Shown here: piece after piece, positions 1-6,524 of the stretch
Position numbering within the stretch: position 1 is the stretch's first letter
Layout of the letters: each line of letters opens with the position of its first letter
Assembly (NCBI GenBank): GCA_947167435.1
Contig: CAMVIC010000055.1
Location: forward strand, 1-9,243
Origin: an uncultured Clostridia bacterium
Lineage (GTDB): Bacteria; Bacillota_A; Clostridia; Oscillospirales; Oscillospiraceae
Length of the DNA stretch: 9,243 nucleotides
Reading direction: 5' to 3'
Translations under genes and position numbers: made by a program
The notes under the pieces: model-generated
Databases searched by the model: none
What the model saw: the letters and a program-made list of their open reading frames with translations, nothing else
What the model was told of the DNA's origin: nothing

Positions 1-2276
1 GATATGCCGATAAAGGACTTGATGTGGGGATATTTCTTCTCCAGCTCCGCAAGGCGCGCCTCGTCCACCGCCTCGCCCTCCCGGCGACCGCAGCGGGGGC
101 ACACGTCGCCGATGACGCCCACGTAGCCGCAGATCGGGTCACGGTCCACCGGATGGTTGATGGAGCCGTAGCCGATGCCCGCGTCGTGCATGCAGCGCAC
201 GATGCTCTCAAAGGCCTCCACGTTCTTGGCGGTGTCTCCGTCCAGCTCCACATAACTGATGTGACCGGCATTGCAGAGGGCGTGATAGGGCGCCTCCAGC
301 CGGATTTTGTCGTAGGCGTTGATGGGATACCAGACGGGCACGTGGAAGGAGTTGGTGTAGTACTCCCGGTCGGTGACGCCGGGGATCTTGCCGTAGCGCT
401 TCTGGTCGGCGCGGATGAAGCGGCCTGCCAGGCCCTCTGCCGGCGTGGCCAGCAGGGTGAAGTTCATGCCCATCTCTCTGGACTTGGCGTTGCAGAATTC
501 CCGCATGCGGCCGATGATGGCCAGGCCCTTTTCCTGTATGGCCGGGTCCTCGGCGTGGTGATGGCCGTAGAGACTGGTCAGGGTTTCGGCAAGACCGATG
601 AAGCCGATGGAGAGGGTCCCGTGCTTGAGCACCTCGCGCACCTCGTCGTAGGGCCCCAGCTTGTCGGAATCCAGCCATACGCCCTGGCCCATCAGGAAGG
701 GATAGTTGTATACCCGCTTCTTGGCCTGAATCTCGAAGCGGTCCAGCAGCTGCTGCGCCACCAGCTCCAGCATCTCGTCCAGCTTGCGCAGGAAGACGTC
801 CTCGTTGCCCCGGCTCTCGATGGCCAGGCGCGGCAGGTTGATGGAGGTGAAGGAGAGGTTGCCGCGGGAATAGGAGATCTCCCGGCTGGGGTCGTACACG
901 TTGCCCATGACCCGGGTGCGGCAACCCATGGTGGCCACCTCGGTCTCCGGATGGCCGGGCTTGTAGTACTGGAGGTTATAGGGGCTGTCCAGGAACACGT
1001 AGTTGGGGAACAGCCGCTTGGCGGACACTTTGCAGGACAGGCGGAAGAGATCGTAGTTGGGGTCGCCCTCGTTGTAGTTGACGCCCTCCTTGACCTTGAA
1101 GATGTGGATGGGGAAGATGCAGGTCTCTCCGTGGCCAAGGCCCGCGTCCAGCGCCAGCAGGACGTTTTTGATGACCATGCGGCCCTCGGGCGTCACGTCG
1201 GTGCCGTAGTTGATGGAGGAAAAGGGCGTCTGGGCGCCGGCGCGGGAGTGCATGGTGTTCAGGTTGTGGACAAAGCCCTCCATGGCCTGATAGGTGTCCC
1301 GCTCGGTCTGCTGATGGGCGCGGCGGCGGGCCCGCTCCACCATGTGGGCGGTCTCCTCCTCGCTGCGCTCCAGCTCCTCGGCCAGGCCCCGGGCCACCGC
1401 GGCGTCAAAGCCCTCCGCAGGGCTCAGTCCGTTCTCGCCCAGGCGCTGCTCCACCGCGTCCACCACGGTATCCACCGCCGGGCGCAGATTCTCCGCGTCC
1501 AGCAGATCCTCCGCGATCTCCGCCAGAGACTTGCGGAACTGCTTGCGGAAGGTCTTCTTCACGCCCAGCGCCATGCCGTAGTCAAAGTTGGGGATGGACT
1601 GACCGCCATGCTGGTCGTTCTGGTTGGACTGGATGGCGATGGCGGCCAGGGCCGCGTAGCTCTGGATGGACTGGGGCTCCCGCAGGAAGCCGTGGCCGGT
1701 GGAAAATCCGTCTTTGAACAGGCGGACGATGTCGATCTGGGTGCAGGTGGTGGTCAGGGCGTAGAAATCGAAGTCGTGGATGTGGATGTCGCCCTCCCGG
1801 TGGGCCTTGGCGTGCTCGGGCCGCAGCAGATAGGCCGCGTTATACTCCTTGGCGCCGGCAGAGCCGATCTGCAGCATGGCGCCCATGGCGGTGTTGCCGT
1901 CGATGTTGGCGTTGTCCCGCTTCAGGTCGGACACGCGGGCATCCACGCTTGCGATCTCGTCAATGGTCTTCATCAGGGTGGTCCGGGATTCCCTGGCGCG
2001 GGTCCGGTTGGCACGGTACAGAATATAGGCCTTGGCGGTGCCGGGGAACTCATGACTCATCAGCTCCTGCTCCACCGTGTCCTGGATCAGCTCGATCTGG
2101 GGCGGCTCGGCGCCGCCGCGCCCGTCCAGCGTGCGCTCCACCGATTCGGCAATCCGCGCGGCGTCCGCAACGGTGCCCTCCCCGGAGGCCTTCATGGCCC
2201 GCAGCACGGCCATCGCGATTTTTTCCTTGTCATAGGGGACGATCCTCCCGTCCCGCTTCACGATCATCTGTATCAT
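1..2276 (-). CDS. nrdD: Anaerobic ribonucleoside-triphosphate reductase, class III (3' end cut off by window edge)
   Basis: Reduces ribonucleoside triphosphates to dNTPs under anoxia in the cytoplasm, using a glycyl radical installed by the activase NrdG. About 758 codons are visible. Residues 2-95 form an ATP-cone, the allosteric nucleotide domain. The catalytic barrel follows, with motifs TTTCTQID (C178) and MGCRTR (C452); C452 is the likely thiyl-radical cysteine and C178 its probable partner. Near the left edge a zinc-ribbon-like stretch reads DPICGYVGVIGDVCPRCGR. The glycyl-radical RxxGY loop should follow within roughly 50-60 codons but lies outside the window. The ATG at 2276 is chosen because GAGG sits 7 nt upstream and the family N-terminus (IVKRDG) begins at once; a second ATG three codons in is possible. 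The gene has its own promoter and NrdR sites. nrdG is not visible and may lie downstream. Identification is very secure. Confidence 0.97.
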   Translation of the reverse strand, partial: MIQMIVKRDGRIVPYDKEKIAMAVLRAMKASGEGTVADAARIAESVERTLDGRGGAEPPQIELIQDTVEQELMSHEFPGTAKAYILYRANRTRARESRTTLMKTIDEIASVDARVSDLKRDNANIDGNTAMGAMLQIGSAGAKEYNAAYLLRPEHAKAHREGDIHIHDFDFYALTTTCTQIDIVRLFKDGFSTGHGFLREPQSIQSYAALAAIAIQSNQNDQHGGQSIPNFDYGMALGVKKTFRKQFRKSLAEIAEDLLDAENLRPAVDTVVDAVEQRLGENGLSPAEGFDAAVARGLAEELERSEEETAHMVERARRRAHQQTERDTYQAMEGFVHNLNTMHSRAGAQTPFSSINYGTDVTPEGRMVIKNVLLALDAGLGHGETCIFPIHIFKVKEGVNYNEGDPNYDLFRLSCKVSAKRLFPNYVFLDSPYNLQYYKPGHPETEVATMGCRTRVMGNVYDPSREISYSRGNLSFTSINLPRLAIESRGNEDVFLRKLDEMLELVAQQLLDRFEIQAKKRVYNYPFLMGQGVWLDSDKLGPYDEVREVLKHGTLSIGFIGLAETLTSLYGHHHAEDPAIQEKGLAIIGRMREFCNAKSREMGMNFTLLATPAEGLAGRFIRADQKRYGKIPGVTDREYYTNSFHVPVWYPINAYDKIRLEAPYHALCNAGHISYVELDGDTAKNVEAFESIVRCMHDAGIGYGSINHPVDRDPICGYVGVIGDVCPRCGRREGEAVDEARLAELEKKYPHIKSFIGI

Positions 2277-2290
2277 GATAGGTCCTCTGT

Positions 2291-2339
2291 TCTCCACATA
2301 TTGTTGGTATTGCCCGGTGGGCACTACTAAATATAGTGT
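2291..2339 (-). promoter_or_regulatory. Tandem NrdR boxes (operator of nrdD)
   Basis: Box 1 (2324-2339) reads ACACTATATTTAGTAG on the minus strand. It matches the published NrdR consensus ACACwATATnTwGTGT at all but the last two positions, and it covers the -10. Box 2 (2291-2306) reads CAACAATATGTGGAGA and is weaker, matching about 11 of 16 positions. The boxes start 33 bp apart, close to three helical turns, which is typical of NrdR paired sites. NrdR is known to repress nrd genes when dATP/ATP signals nucleotide sufficiency. Box 1 is convincing; box 2 is supported mainly by its spacing. Confidence 0.8.
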
Positions 2340-2358
2340 CGATCCCTCGGTTTGTCAA
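2330..2358 (-). promoter_or_regulatory. Sigma-70/A promoter of nrdD
   Basis: On the minus strand a perfect -35 TTGACA (2353-2358) is followed after exactly 17 bp by -10 TATATT (2330-2335). Transcription should start near 2323, giving a leader of about 47 nt before the nrdD ATG. The -10 is embedded in an NrdR box, so repressor binding would occlude polymerase. Confidence 0.88.
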
Positions 2359-2450
2359 GAGAAACCTTTCAATTTCCGTTGCTTTATGCGCTCGGTCCTC
2401 CGCTGCGCTGCGCGCTTTTGCCGCTCTGCCGGGAAAAAGCCGCATTCGTC

Positions 2451-2479
2451 TTGGCAGAGAATGGAAGCTGTGGTACAAT
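2451..2479 (+). promoter_or_regulatory. Sigma-70/A promoter of the YczE-like gene
   Basis: TTGGCA (2451-2456), a 17-bp spacer and TACAAT (2474-2479) give a good promoter pointing right. Initiation near 2486 leaves a leader of about 57 nt, which contains a GGAGG ribosome binding site at 2531-2535. The promoter is divergent from that of nrdD, with about 90 bp between the two -35 boxes. No shared operator was seen. Confidence 0.75.
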
Positions 2480-2542
2480 GAGAAAAAATTTTTGCTCCGG
2501 GTGCGAAAGCGGCAGATGGAGCAGAAAGCCGGAGGTCTCTTC

Positions 2543-3208
2543 ATGAGCAGAACAGATCTGATCCGCCGGTGGCCCCGCATCCTGCTGGGTCTGCTGGTCT
2601 TTGCCCTGGGCGTGCACCTGACCATCCACGCCAACATCGGTCTTGCCCCCTGGGACTGCCTGGGCATGGGCATCGCCCTGCACACGCCGCTGAACTACGG
2701 TCTGGCCATGACGCTGATGTCGGTGCTGATTCTGGGGCTGGACCTGCTGATGGGAGAGAAGATCGGCTGCGGTACCGTGATTGACGCGCTGGTCACCGGC
2801 AACTTCGTGCAGCTTTTCAACGACCTGGACCCGCTGCCGGAAAACCACAGCCTGCTCTTCGGCGTGCTGTTTATCCTGCCGGGTCTTGCGCTGATGGCCC
2901 TGGGCCAGTGCCTGTACATGGCCGCCGGGCAGGGCTGCGGCCCCCGGGACGCGCTGCTGGTGGGTCTGGGCAGACGGCTGCCGGGGCTGCCCATCGGTCT
3001 GGTGGAGGTTCTGTTGTGGGCGGTGGTGCTGCTCAGCGGCCGCCTGCTGGGCGGGCCGGTGGGCCCCGGTACCCTGATCGCCACCTTCGGCGCAGGGCTG
3101 ATGATGCAGCTGGTATGCGGCCTTCTCCGTTTCGAGCCCCGCAGCGTCCGCCATCTGGGTCTGCATGAGAGCCTGGAGCTGCTCGCCGGGGCGCAGCGGA
3201 ACAACTGA
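2543..3208 (+). CDS. YczE/YitT-like integral membrane protein
   Basis: A 221-residue inner-membrane protein with about five or six hydrophobic segments (roughly residues 12-30, 54-70, 104-127, 151-168, 174-195). Two related short motifs, ANIGLAPWDCLGMGIA (30-45) and AGQGCGPRDALLVGLG (128-143), each begin just after a membrane segment. The pattern G-x-x-P-W/R-D plus an internal duplication is characteristic of the YczE/YyaS family of uncharacterised permease-like proteins. Substrate and role are unknown. The ATG at 2543 is chosen over the longer open frame from 2336 because GGAGG lies 7 nt upstream and the promoter starts mRNA near 2486. The gene stands alone, transcribed away from nrdD and toward the protease gene, and is followed 13 bp after its stop by a strong hairpin. 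Confidence 0.85.
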   Translation: MSRTDLIRRWPRILLGLLVFALGVHLTIHANIGLAPWDCLGMGIALHTPLNYGLAMTLMSVLILGLDLLMGEKIGCGTVIDALVTGNFVQLFNDLDPLPENHSLLFGVLFILPGLALMALGQCLYMAAGQGCGPRDALLVGLGRRLPGLPIGLVEVLLWAVVLLSGRLLGGPVGPGTLIATFGAGLMMQLVCGLLRFEPRSVRHLGLHESLELLAGAQRNN

Positions 3209-3221
3209 TATACACATGACG

Positions 3222-3255
3222 CAGGACCTCCGCCGATTTCTCGGCGGAGGTCCTG
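3222..3255 (+). terminator. Long hairpin after the YczE-like gene, without U-tract
   Basis: A perfect 15-bp stem (3222-3236 with 3241-3255) closes a TTTC loop; the left arm reads CAGGACCTCCGCCGA. It lies 13 bp after the stop codon, where a terminator is expected, but GGCTATAGTC follows rather than a T-run, so intrinsic termination may be inefficient. It abuts repeat copy A. A hairpin occupies the same relative place beside copy B, so it may belong to the repeat family. Confidence 0.6.
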
Positions 3256-3463
3256 GGCTATAGTCAAATCTGCATTCAGAAAAGCCTCGCAGAGTTTTTC
3301 GCCCCGGGAGGCGAAAAATCAATTGGAATCGTTTTTTCCGGGGACATGCGCCTCGGAAAAACACTTCTCAGACTGCAAGTGTGCGAGCGTCCCCCGCAAG
3401 CGAGTGCGCGCAGCTTATCTGCAATCCCCTCTGTCGGCAAAGCCGTTTGGCTTTGCCGACAGC
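3256..3463 (+). repeat. Structured intergenic repeat, copy A
   Basis: This stretch of about 208 bp recurs in inverted orientation at 6525-6729, collinear with few indels. Blocks such as GCCTCGCAGAGTTTTTCGCC and CGAGTGCGCGCAGC are identical, as are 38 of 39 bases in the block at 3351-3389. It contains at least three stems: 3295-3303/3310-3318 (TTTTTCGCC), 3333-3340/3354-3361 (TTTTTCCG) and a perfect 14-bp stem 3431-3444/3449-3462 (CTGTCGGCAAAGCC). Stems are kept while loops differ between copies, which suggests selection on structure in RNA or DNA. It fills the gap between two convergent genes and ends 7 bp before the protease stop codon. No convincing gene or protein was found in it. Confidence 0.85.
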
Positions 3464-3470
3464 ATTGAGT

Positions 3471-5201
3471 TTACCACTGGGCGCTGGCGGCGTAGTAGAG
3501 AGGTTCGCTGTAGGGATAGGCGTCGTCCATGCAGATCAGCAGCAGATACACGCCCGGCTGGTCAAAGTGGACGGTGCCGCTCATGTAATGGAAGCCGTTG
3601 TTCTCCCCTGCTTCCAGGACGGTCATAAGCTCCGTACCCTCCTCGTCGGACAACCGGAACACGCCGCACAGCAGGTAGTCCATGTCGTCGATATAGGCGG
3701 GCGCCACTTCAAAGCTCACGTCACAGGGCTTGGTGACTTCCACGTAGAACCAGTCCAGATCTTCCACATTGGCCACTTCACCGGCGATATAGCTGCCGTT
3801 GGGCATCTGGTCGGCGCGCATGAAGCTGTCGTTGGGCTCCTCCTCCGCATACTCGGTATCCCCGTAGAAGCCCTTCTCCGAGGAGGACCCGCCGCTGCTG
3901 CTGGAGCCGGAAGAGCCGGGATCCGCGGGATGCATGACGGCATAGACCTCAGCCAGGGTCATGGAACCGGACAGATCCAGCTTCTCCAGCTCGTCGATGT
4001 CAATGGCGAAGTTCAGGTTCTGTCCCTCGATCAGCGTCATGGTGTTGACGCCCACCACCTCGCCGAATACGTTCACCAGCGGGCCGCCGCTGTTGCCGTG
4101 GGAGATGGGCGCGGTGATCTGAATGCACATGACGCCCTCCATGTCACGGGAGGCGGAGGAGACGATGCCGGTGGAGAAGGTACTGGTCAGCCCTTCGGAG
4201 CTGCCCAGGGCATAGATGGTCTCGCCGGTGGTCACTTCCAGGTCACTGATGGTCAGATAGGGGTTGCCGCTCACGTCGGCCTGTAACACGGCCAGGTCCA
4301 GGGTGGGGTCATAGCCCAGGACGCTGACAATGTCGTACTCCGTCCCGTCCTGCATGGCAATTTTGCCGGAGACGGTGCCGTCGATCACGTGGTAATTGGT
4401 CACAAAGCGTCCGCTGTCGTCGATGAAGAAGCCGGAGCCCAGGCTGTAATACTCGCCGGAGGGCTCAAAGGCCGCCACCTCCACCACAGAGGGCGAAATC
4501 TTGTCAAAGACCTGCTCGGAACTGAGCTTCACCGCGTCCCAAGCTGCGGTGTACACCGTGTCCTCCGTCGCGGCGGACAGGGTCGGATTCCAGCCGGCAA
4601 AACTGTAATTGCTCCGGGTGGGCTCCGGCGCCTCGGGCAGCTGGCCCGCCTTGACCCACTGCTCCGCCTGCCCCTCCGGCAGCTGGCCGCCGGCAGGATC
4701 GAAAGTGACCCGATAGAGCTTTGCCCACATGGCCGCGGCTACCACGTTTTCGGTGACGGCATCGAAGCTCTCGCTCCAGCCGTCCAGCACGTAGCCTTCC
4801 CGCTCCAGTACCGGCGCCTCGGCCGCGGCTCCCTCGGTCACGTGCTGCAGCAGATGGCCGGAGACCAGGCTGCCGCCGTTGAGCTCAAAGCGCACCTCGT
4901 AAACCGCGGGGGCCGCGCTGGGCTCCGGCAGTTTGGTCCACCGGGCAACGGCCACGGTGTTCTCCGTCACCGCCTCGATCGCGCCGTCCCAGCCGCTGAG
5001 CTCATAGCCCTCCCGCTCCGCTTCCGGGGCCACGGCCGCGCCGCCCTCGGTCACGTGCTGCAGCAGCTGTCCGGAAACCAGGGTGCCGCCGTTAAGCTCG
5101 AACCGCACCTCGTAAACCTTCGGCTGCTGTCCGGCGCCGCAGGCGCTCAGGGTCAGCAGCATGGCCAAGGCCAGGAGCACGGTGAAGATACGCTTTTTCA
5201 T
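3471..5201 (-). CDS. Secreted lipoprotein serine protease: InlB repeats, HtrA-like trypsin domain, PPC-like domain
   Basis: A 576-residue predicted lipoprotein. The signal peptide ends in lipobox LSAC (lipidated C21). Three InlB_B/Flg_new (Listeria-Bacteroides) repeats follow at residues 30-88, 101-159 and 163-221; they are beta-grasp-like modules of cell-surface proteins. A trypsin-like S1C (DegP/HtrA-type) domain spans about 228-410 with a complete triad: H271 (TNYHVID), D302 (TLDLAV) and S371 (GNSGGPL). No PDZ domain is seen. A Ser/Gly linker (429-443) leads to a C-terminal domain with EEPNDSFMRAD and DLDWFYVEV, typical of PPC (bacterial pre-peptidase C-terminal) beta-sandwiches. It probably acts at the outer face of the membrane in cleavage or quality control of exported proteins; the substrate is unknown. 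The ATG at 5201 begins the signal peptide and is preceded by AAGGAGAGAGGG; the longer upstream frame lacks a signal peptide and overlaps the promoter. The gene is monocistronic. Confidence 0.92.
   Translation of the reverse strand: MKKRIFTVLLALAMLLTLSACGAGQQPKVYEVRFELNGGTLVSGQLLQHVTEGGAAVAPEAEREGYELSGWDGAIEAVTENTVAVARWTKLPEPSAAPAVYEVRFELNGGSLVSGHLLQHVTEGAAAEAPVLEREGYVLDGWSESFDAVTENVVAAAMWAKLYRVTFDPAGGQLPEGQAEQWVKAGQLPEAPEPTRSNYSFAGWNPTLSAATEDTVYTAAWDAVKLSSEQVFDKISPSVVEVAAFEPSGEYYSLGSGFFIDDSGRFVTNYHVIDGTVSGKIAMQDGTEYDIVSVLGYDPTLDLAVLQADVSGNPYLTISDLEVTTGETIYALGSSEGLTSTFSTGIVSSASRDMEGVMCIQITAPISHGNSGGPLVNVFGEVVGVNTMTLIEGQNLNFAIDIDELEKLDLSGSMTLAEVYAVMHPADPGSSGSSSSGGSSSEKGFYGDTEYAEEEPNDSFMRADQMPNGSYIAGEVANVEDLDWFYVEVTKPCDVSFEVAPAYIDDMDYLLCGVFRLSDEEGTELMTVLEAGENNGFHYMSGTVHFDQPGVYLLLICMDDAYPYSEPLYYAASAQW
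4725..5114 (-). repeat. Near-identical tandem InlB repeat modules 1 and 2 in the protease gene
   Basis: Residues 30-88 and 101-159 of the lipoprotein share the runs YEVRFELNGG, LVSG and LLQHVTEG, with matching DNA over most of those stretches, offset by 213 bp. The third module (163-221) is much more divergent. This indicates a recent in-frame duplication of one module and a likely spot for recombinational copy-number change. Confidence 0.8.
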
Positions 5202-5267
5202 TTTCAGGCCCTCTCTCCTTTTACTGTTAAAACACATGTTGATTGTACAAATGGCAACTATATTTAA

Positions 5268-5296
5268 ATTATACGAAGCAAAAACCGCCCTGTCAA
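5268..5296 (-). promoter_or_regulatory. Consensus sigma-70/A promoter of the protease lipoprotein gene
   Basis: On the minus strand TTGACA (5291-5296), a 17-bp spacer and TATAAT (5268-5273) match the consensus at every position. Start near 5261 gives a leader of about 60 nt. So strong a promoter suggests constitutive high expression unless a repressor acts; no clear operator was found beside it. Confidence 0.92.
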
Positions 5297-5344
5297 CAGA
5301 AAACAGGCCGCGCGCCGCAAATTCCGGCCGCGGGTACGCCGGGC

Positions 5345-5373
5345 TTGTATGCGCCGGGACACTCTGGTATAAT
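5345..5373 (+). promoter_or_regulatory. Promoter of gluQ, immediately before the start codon
   Basis: TTGTAT (5345-5350), a 17-bp spacer and a perfect TATAAT (5368-5373). Only six bases (CCGGGC) separate the -10 from the gluQ ATG at 5380, so the expected +1 coincides with the A of the ATG. The promoter is divergent from that of the protease gene, with its -35 about 50 bp away. Confidence 0.78.
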
Positions 5374-5379
5374 CCGGGC

Positions 5380-6351
5380 ATGGAACGAACTGTTGTGGGG
5401 CGCTTTGCGCCCAGCCCATCGGGCTATCTGCATATGGGAAACCTGCTCTCGTCGCTGCTGGCATGGCTGGACTGCCGCTCTCTCGGCGGAGAGATGCTCT
5501 TCCGCATGGAGGACCTGGACCCGGACCGCTCCAAGAGCGTCTACCGGGAGGCCATGGCGGAGGATCTGCGCTGGCTGGGCCTGGACTGGGACCGGGGCTG
5601 GCCGGACCCGGCCTACGCCCAATCGGGCCGCAGCGATCGCTATGAGGCGGCCTTCCGGCAGCTGCGCGCCCGGGGACTTGTCTATCCCTGCGCCTGCAGC
5701 CGGAGCCGGCGACTTGCCGCGGCCTCAGCTCCCCATCCGGGGGAGCCGGTACGGGACGTCGGCTGCCGCTGCGCGCTGCTTACGGAGGCGGAGCAGCGCT
5801 CCCTGCTGGCAGGCGGGCGGCGCTGCGCCTGGAAGCTGCGCTGCCCGGACGAGACGGTTACGGTGCCCGACGGGCACTACGGCACGCTGCGCCAGAACCT
5901 GGCCCGGGAAGCCGGGGACTGCATTGTCCGGCGGGCCGACGGCGTCTTTGCCTATCAGCTGGCCGTCAGCGTGGACGACATGGAGATGGGGGTAACCCGG
6001 GTGGTCCGGGGGCGGGACCTGCTCTCCTCCGCTCCAAGGCAGAAATGGCTGATCCAGACCCTGGGCGGAACGGCGCCGGATTACTGTCACGCGCCGCTGC
6101 TGACCGCCGGGGCGGGCAAGCTGTCCAAGCGGGCGGGGAGCCTCAGCACCCAGGTCCTGCGGCAGACCATGCGGCCGGAGGCGGTGGTGGGCCGTCTGGC
6201 CTTTCTCTGCGGCCTGCTTGACCGGGAGGAGCCCGTCACGCCGGCGGAGCTGCTGCCCCATTTTTCCTGGGACAAGGTCAGCCGGGCGGACATCCCCCTG
6301 GCAGAAGACGGGAAGAAGGAAGACGGCGGGCAGGGCGCAGCGGGCGTTTGA
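5380..6351 (+). CDS. gluQ: Glutamyl-Q tRNA(Asp) synthetase
   Basis: A cytoplasmic enzyme of 323 residues that activates glutamate and attaches it to queuosine-34 in the anticodon of tRNA(Asp). It resembles the catalytic half of glutamyl-tRNA synthetase: GRFAPSPSGYLHMGN (7-21) contains the HIGH-type motif (HMGN), FRMEDLDPDRSK follows (41-52), and KLSKR (247-251) is the KMSKS-type loop. C103, C105, C129 and C131 lie where the family's zinc site is expected. No anticodon-binding domain follows, and the length fits GluQ (YadB) rather than GltX. The ATG at 5380 is the only sensible start: the HIGH region begins a few residues later and no in-frame start lies close upstream. There is no Shine-Dalgarno sequence, and the -10 box ends 6 nt before the ATG, so translation is probably leaderless. 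It appears to be a single-gene transcript. Confidence 0.95.
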   Translation: MERTVVGRFAPSPSGYLHMGNLLSSLLAWLDCRSLGGEMLFRMEDLDPDRSKSVYREAMAEDLRWLGLDWDRGWPDPAYAQSGRSDRYEAAFRQLRARGLVYPCACSRSRRLAAASAPHPGEPVRDVGCRCALLTEAEQRSLLAGGRRCAWKLRCPDETVTVPDGHYGTLRQNLAREAGDCIVRRADGVFAYQLAVSVDDMEMGVTRVVRGRDLLSSAPRQKWLIQTLGGTAPDYCHAPLLTAGAGKLSKRAGSLSTQVLRQTMRPEAVVGRLAFLCGLLDREEPVTPAELLPHFSWDKVSRADIPLAEDGKKEDGGQGAAGV

Positions 6352-6498
6352 GTCGGAACGCCTGCCCGGGCTGGGCGAATCCAATCCCGTATCGCCTGCA
6401 GCCGCTGTGCCTGCGAAGCCGGCGGGCGCTCTGCGGCGAAGGCAAAACACTTTGCGTATATCTATGAATCTATAAAAACATATAAACCGATAAACCGA

Positions 6499-6522
6499 TC
6501 GCCGCCCGTTGGGGCGGCGATT
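6499..6522 (+). repeat. 24-bp direct repeat, left copy (terminator-like hairpin without T-run)
   Basis: Identical over 24 bp to 6732-6755. It folds as a 9-bp stem TCGCCGCCC / GGGCGGCGA around a GTTG loop. It is followed by AAGC instead of a T-run, so it is unlikely to terminate by itself. Together with its twin it exactly brackets repeat copy B. Confidence 0.9.
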
Positions 6523-6524
6523 AA

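Noticed and set aside
24..2330. Open frame of 768 codons on the plus strand across the nrdD region
   Set aside because: It is antisense to nrdD, which has complete family motifs, a promoter and a ribosome binding site. The antisense translation is low-complexity (rich in V, G, H, L), has no recognisable domain, and is a by-product of high GC.
2384..3364. Long minus-strand frame across the YczE-like gene and repeat A
   Set aside because: Gln/Arg-rich shadow translation with no domain. It crosses the hairpin and the repeat, and the plus-strand gene has a promoter, a ribosome binding site and membrane segments.
3431..3462. Perfect 14-bp stem after the protease stop as a rho-independent terminator
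   Set aside because: On the protease strand it is followed by AGGGGATTGC rather than a T-run, and it recurs in repeat B, so it is better described as part of the repeat.
3381..5267. Plus-strand frames of 301 and 292 codons opposite the protease gene
   Set aside because: Antisense shadows rich in His, Gly and Val; the minus strand carries the catalytic triad, lipobox and repeats.
5202..5381. Upstream extension of the protease gene by 60 codons
   Set aside because: It would place the lipoprotein signal peptide in mid-protein and run through the consensus promoter; the ATG at 5201 has a ribosome binding site.
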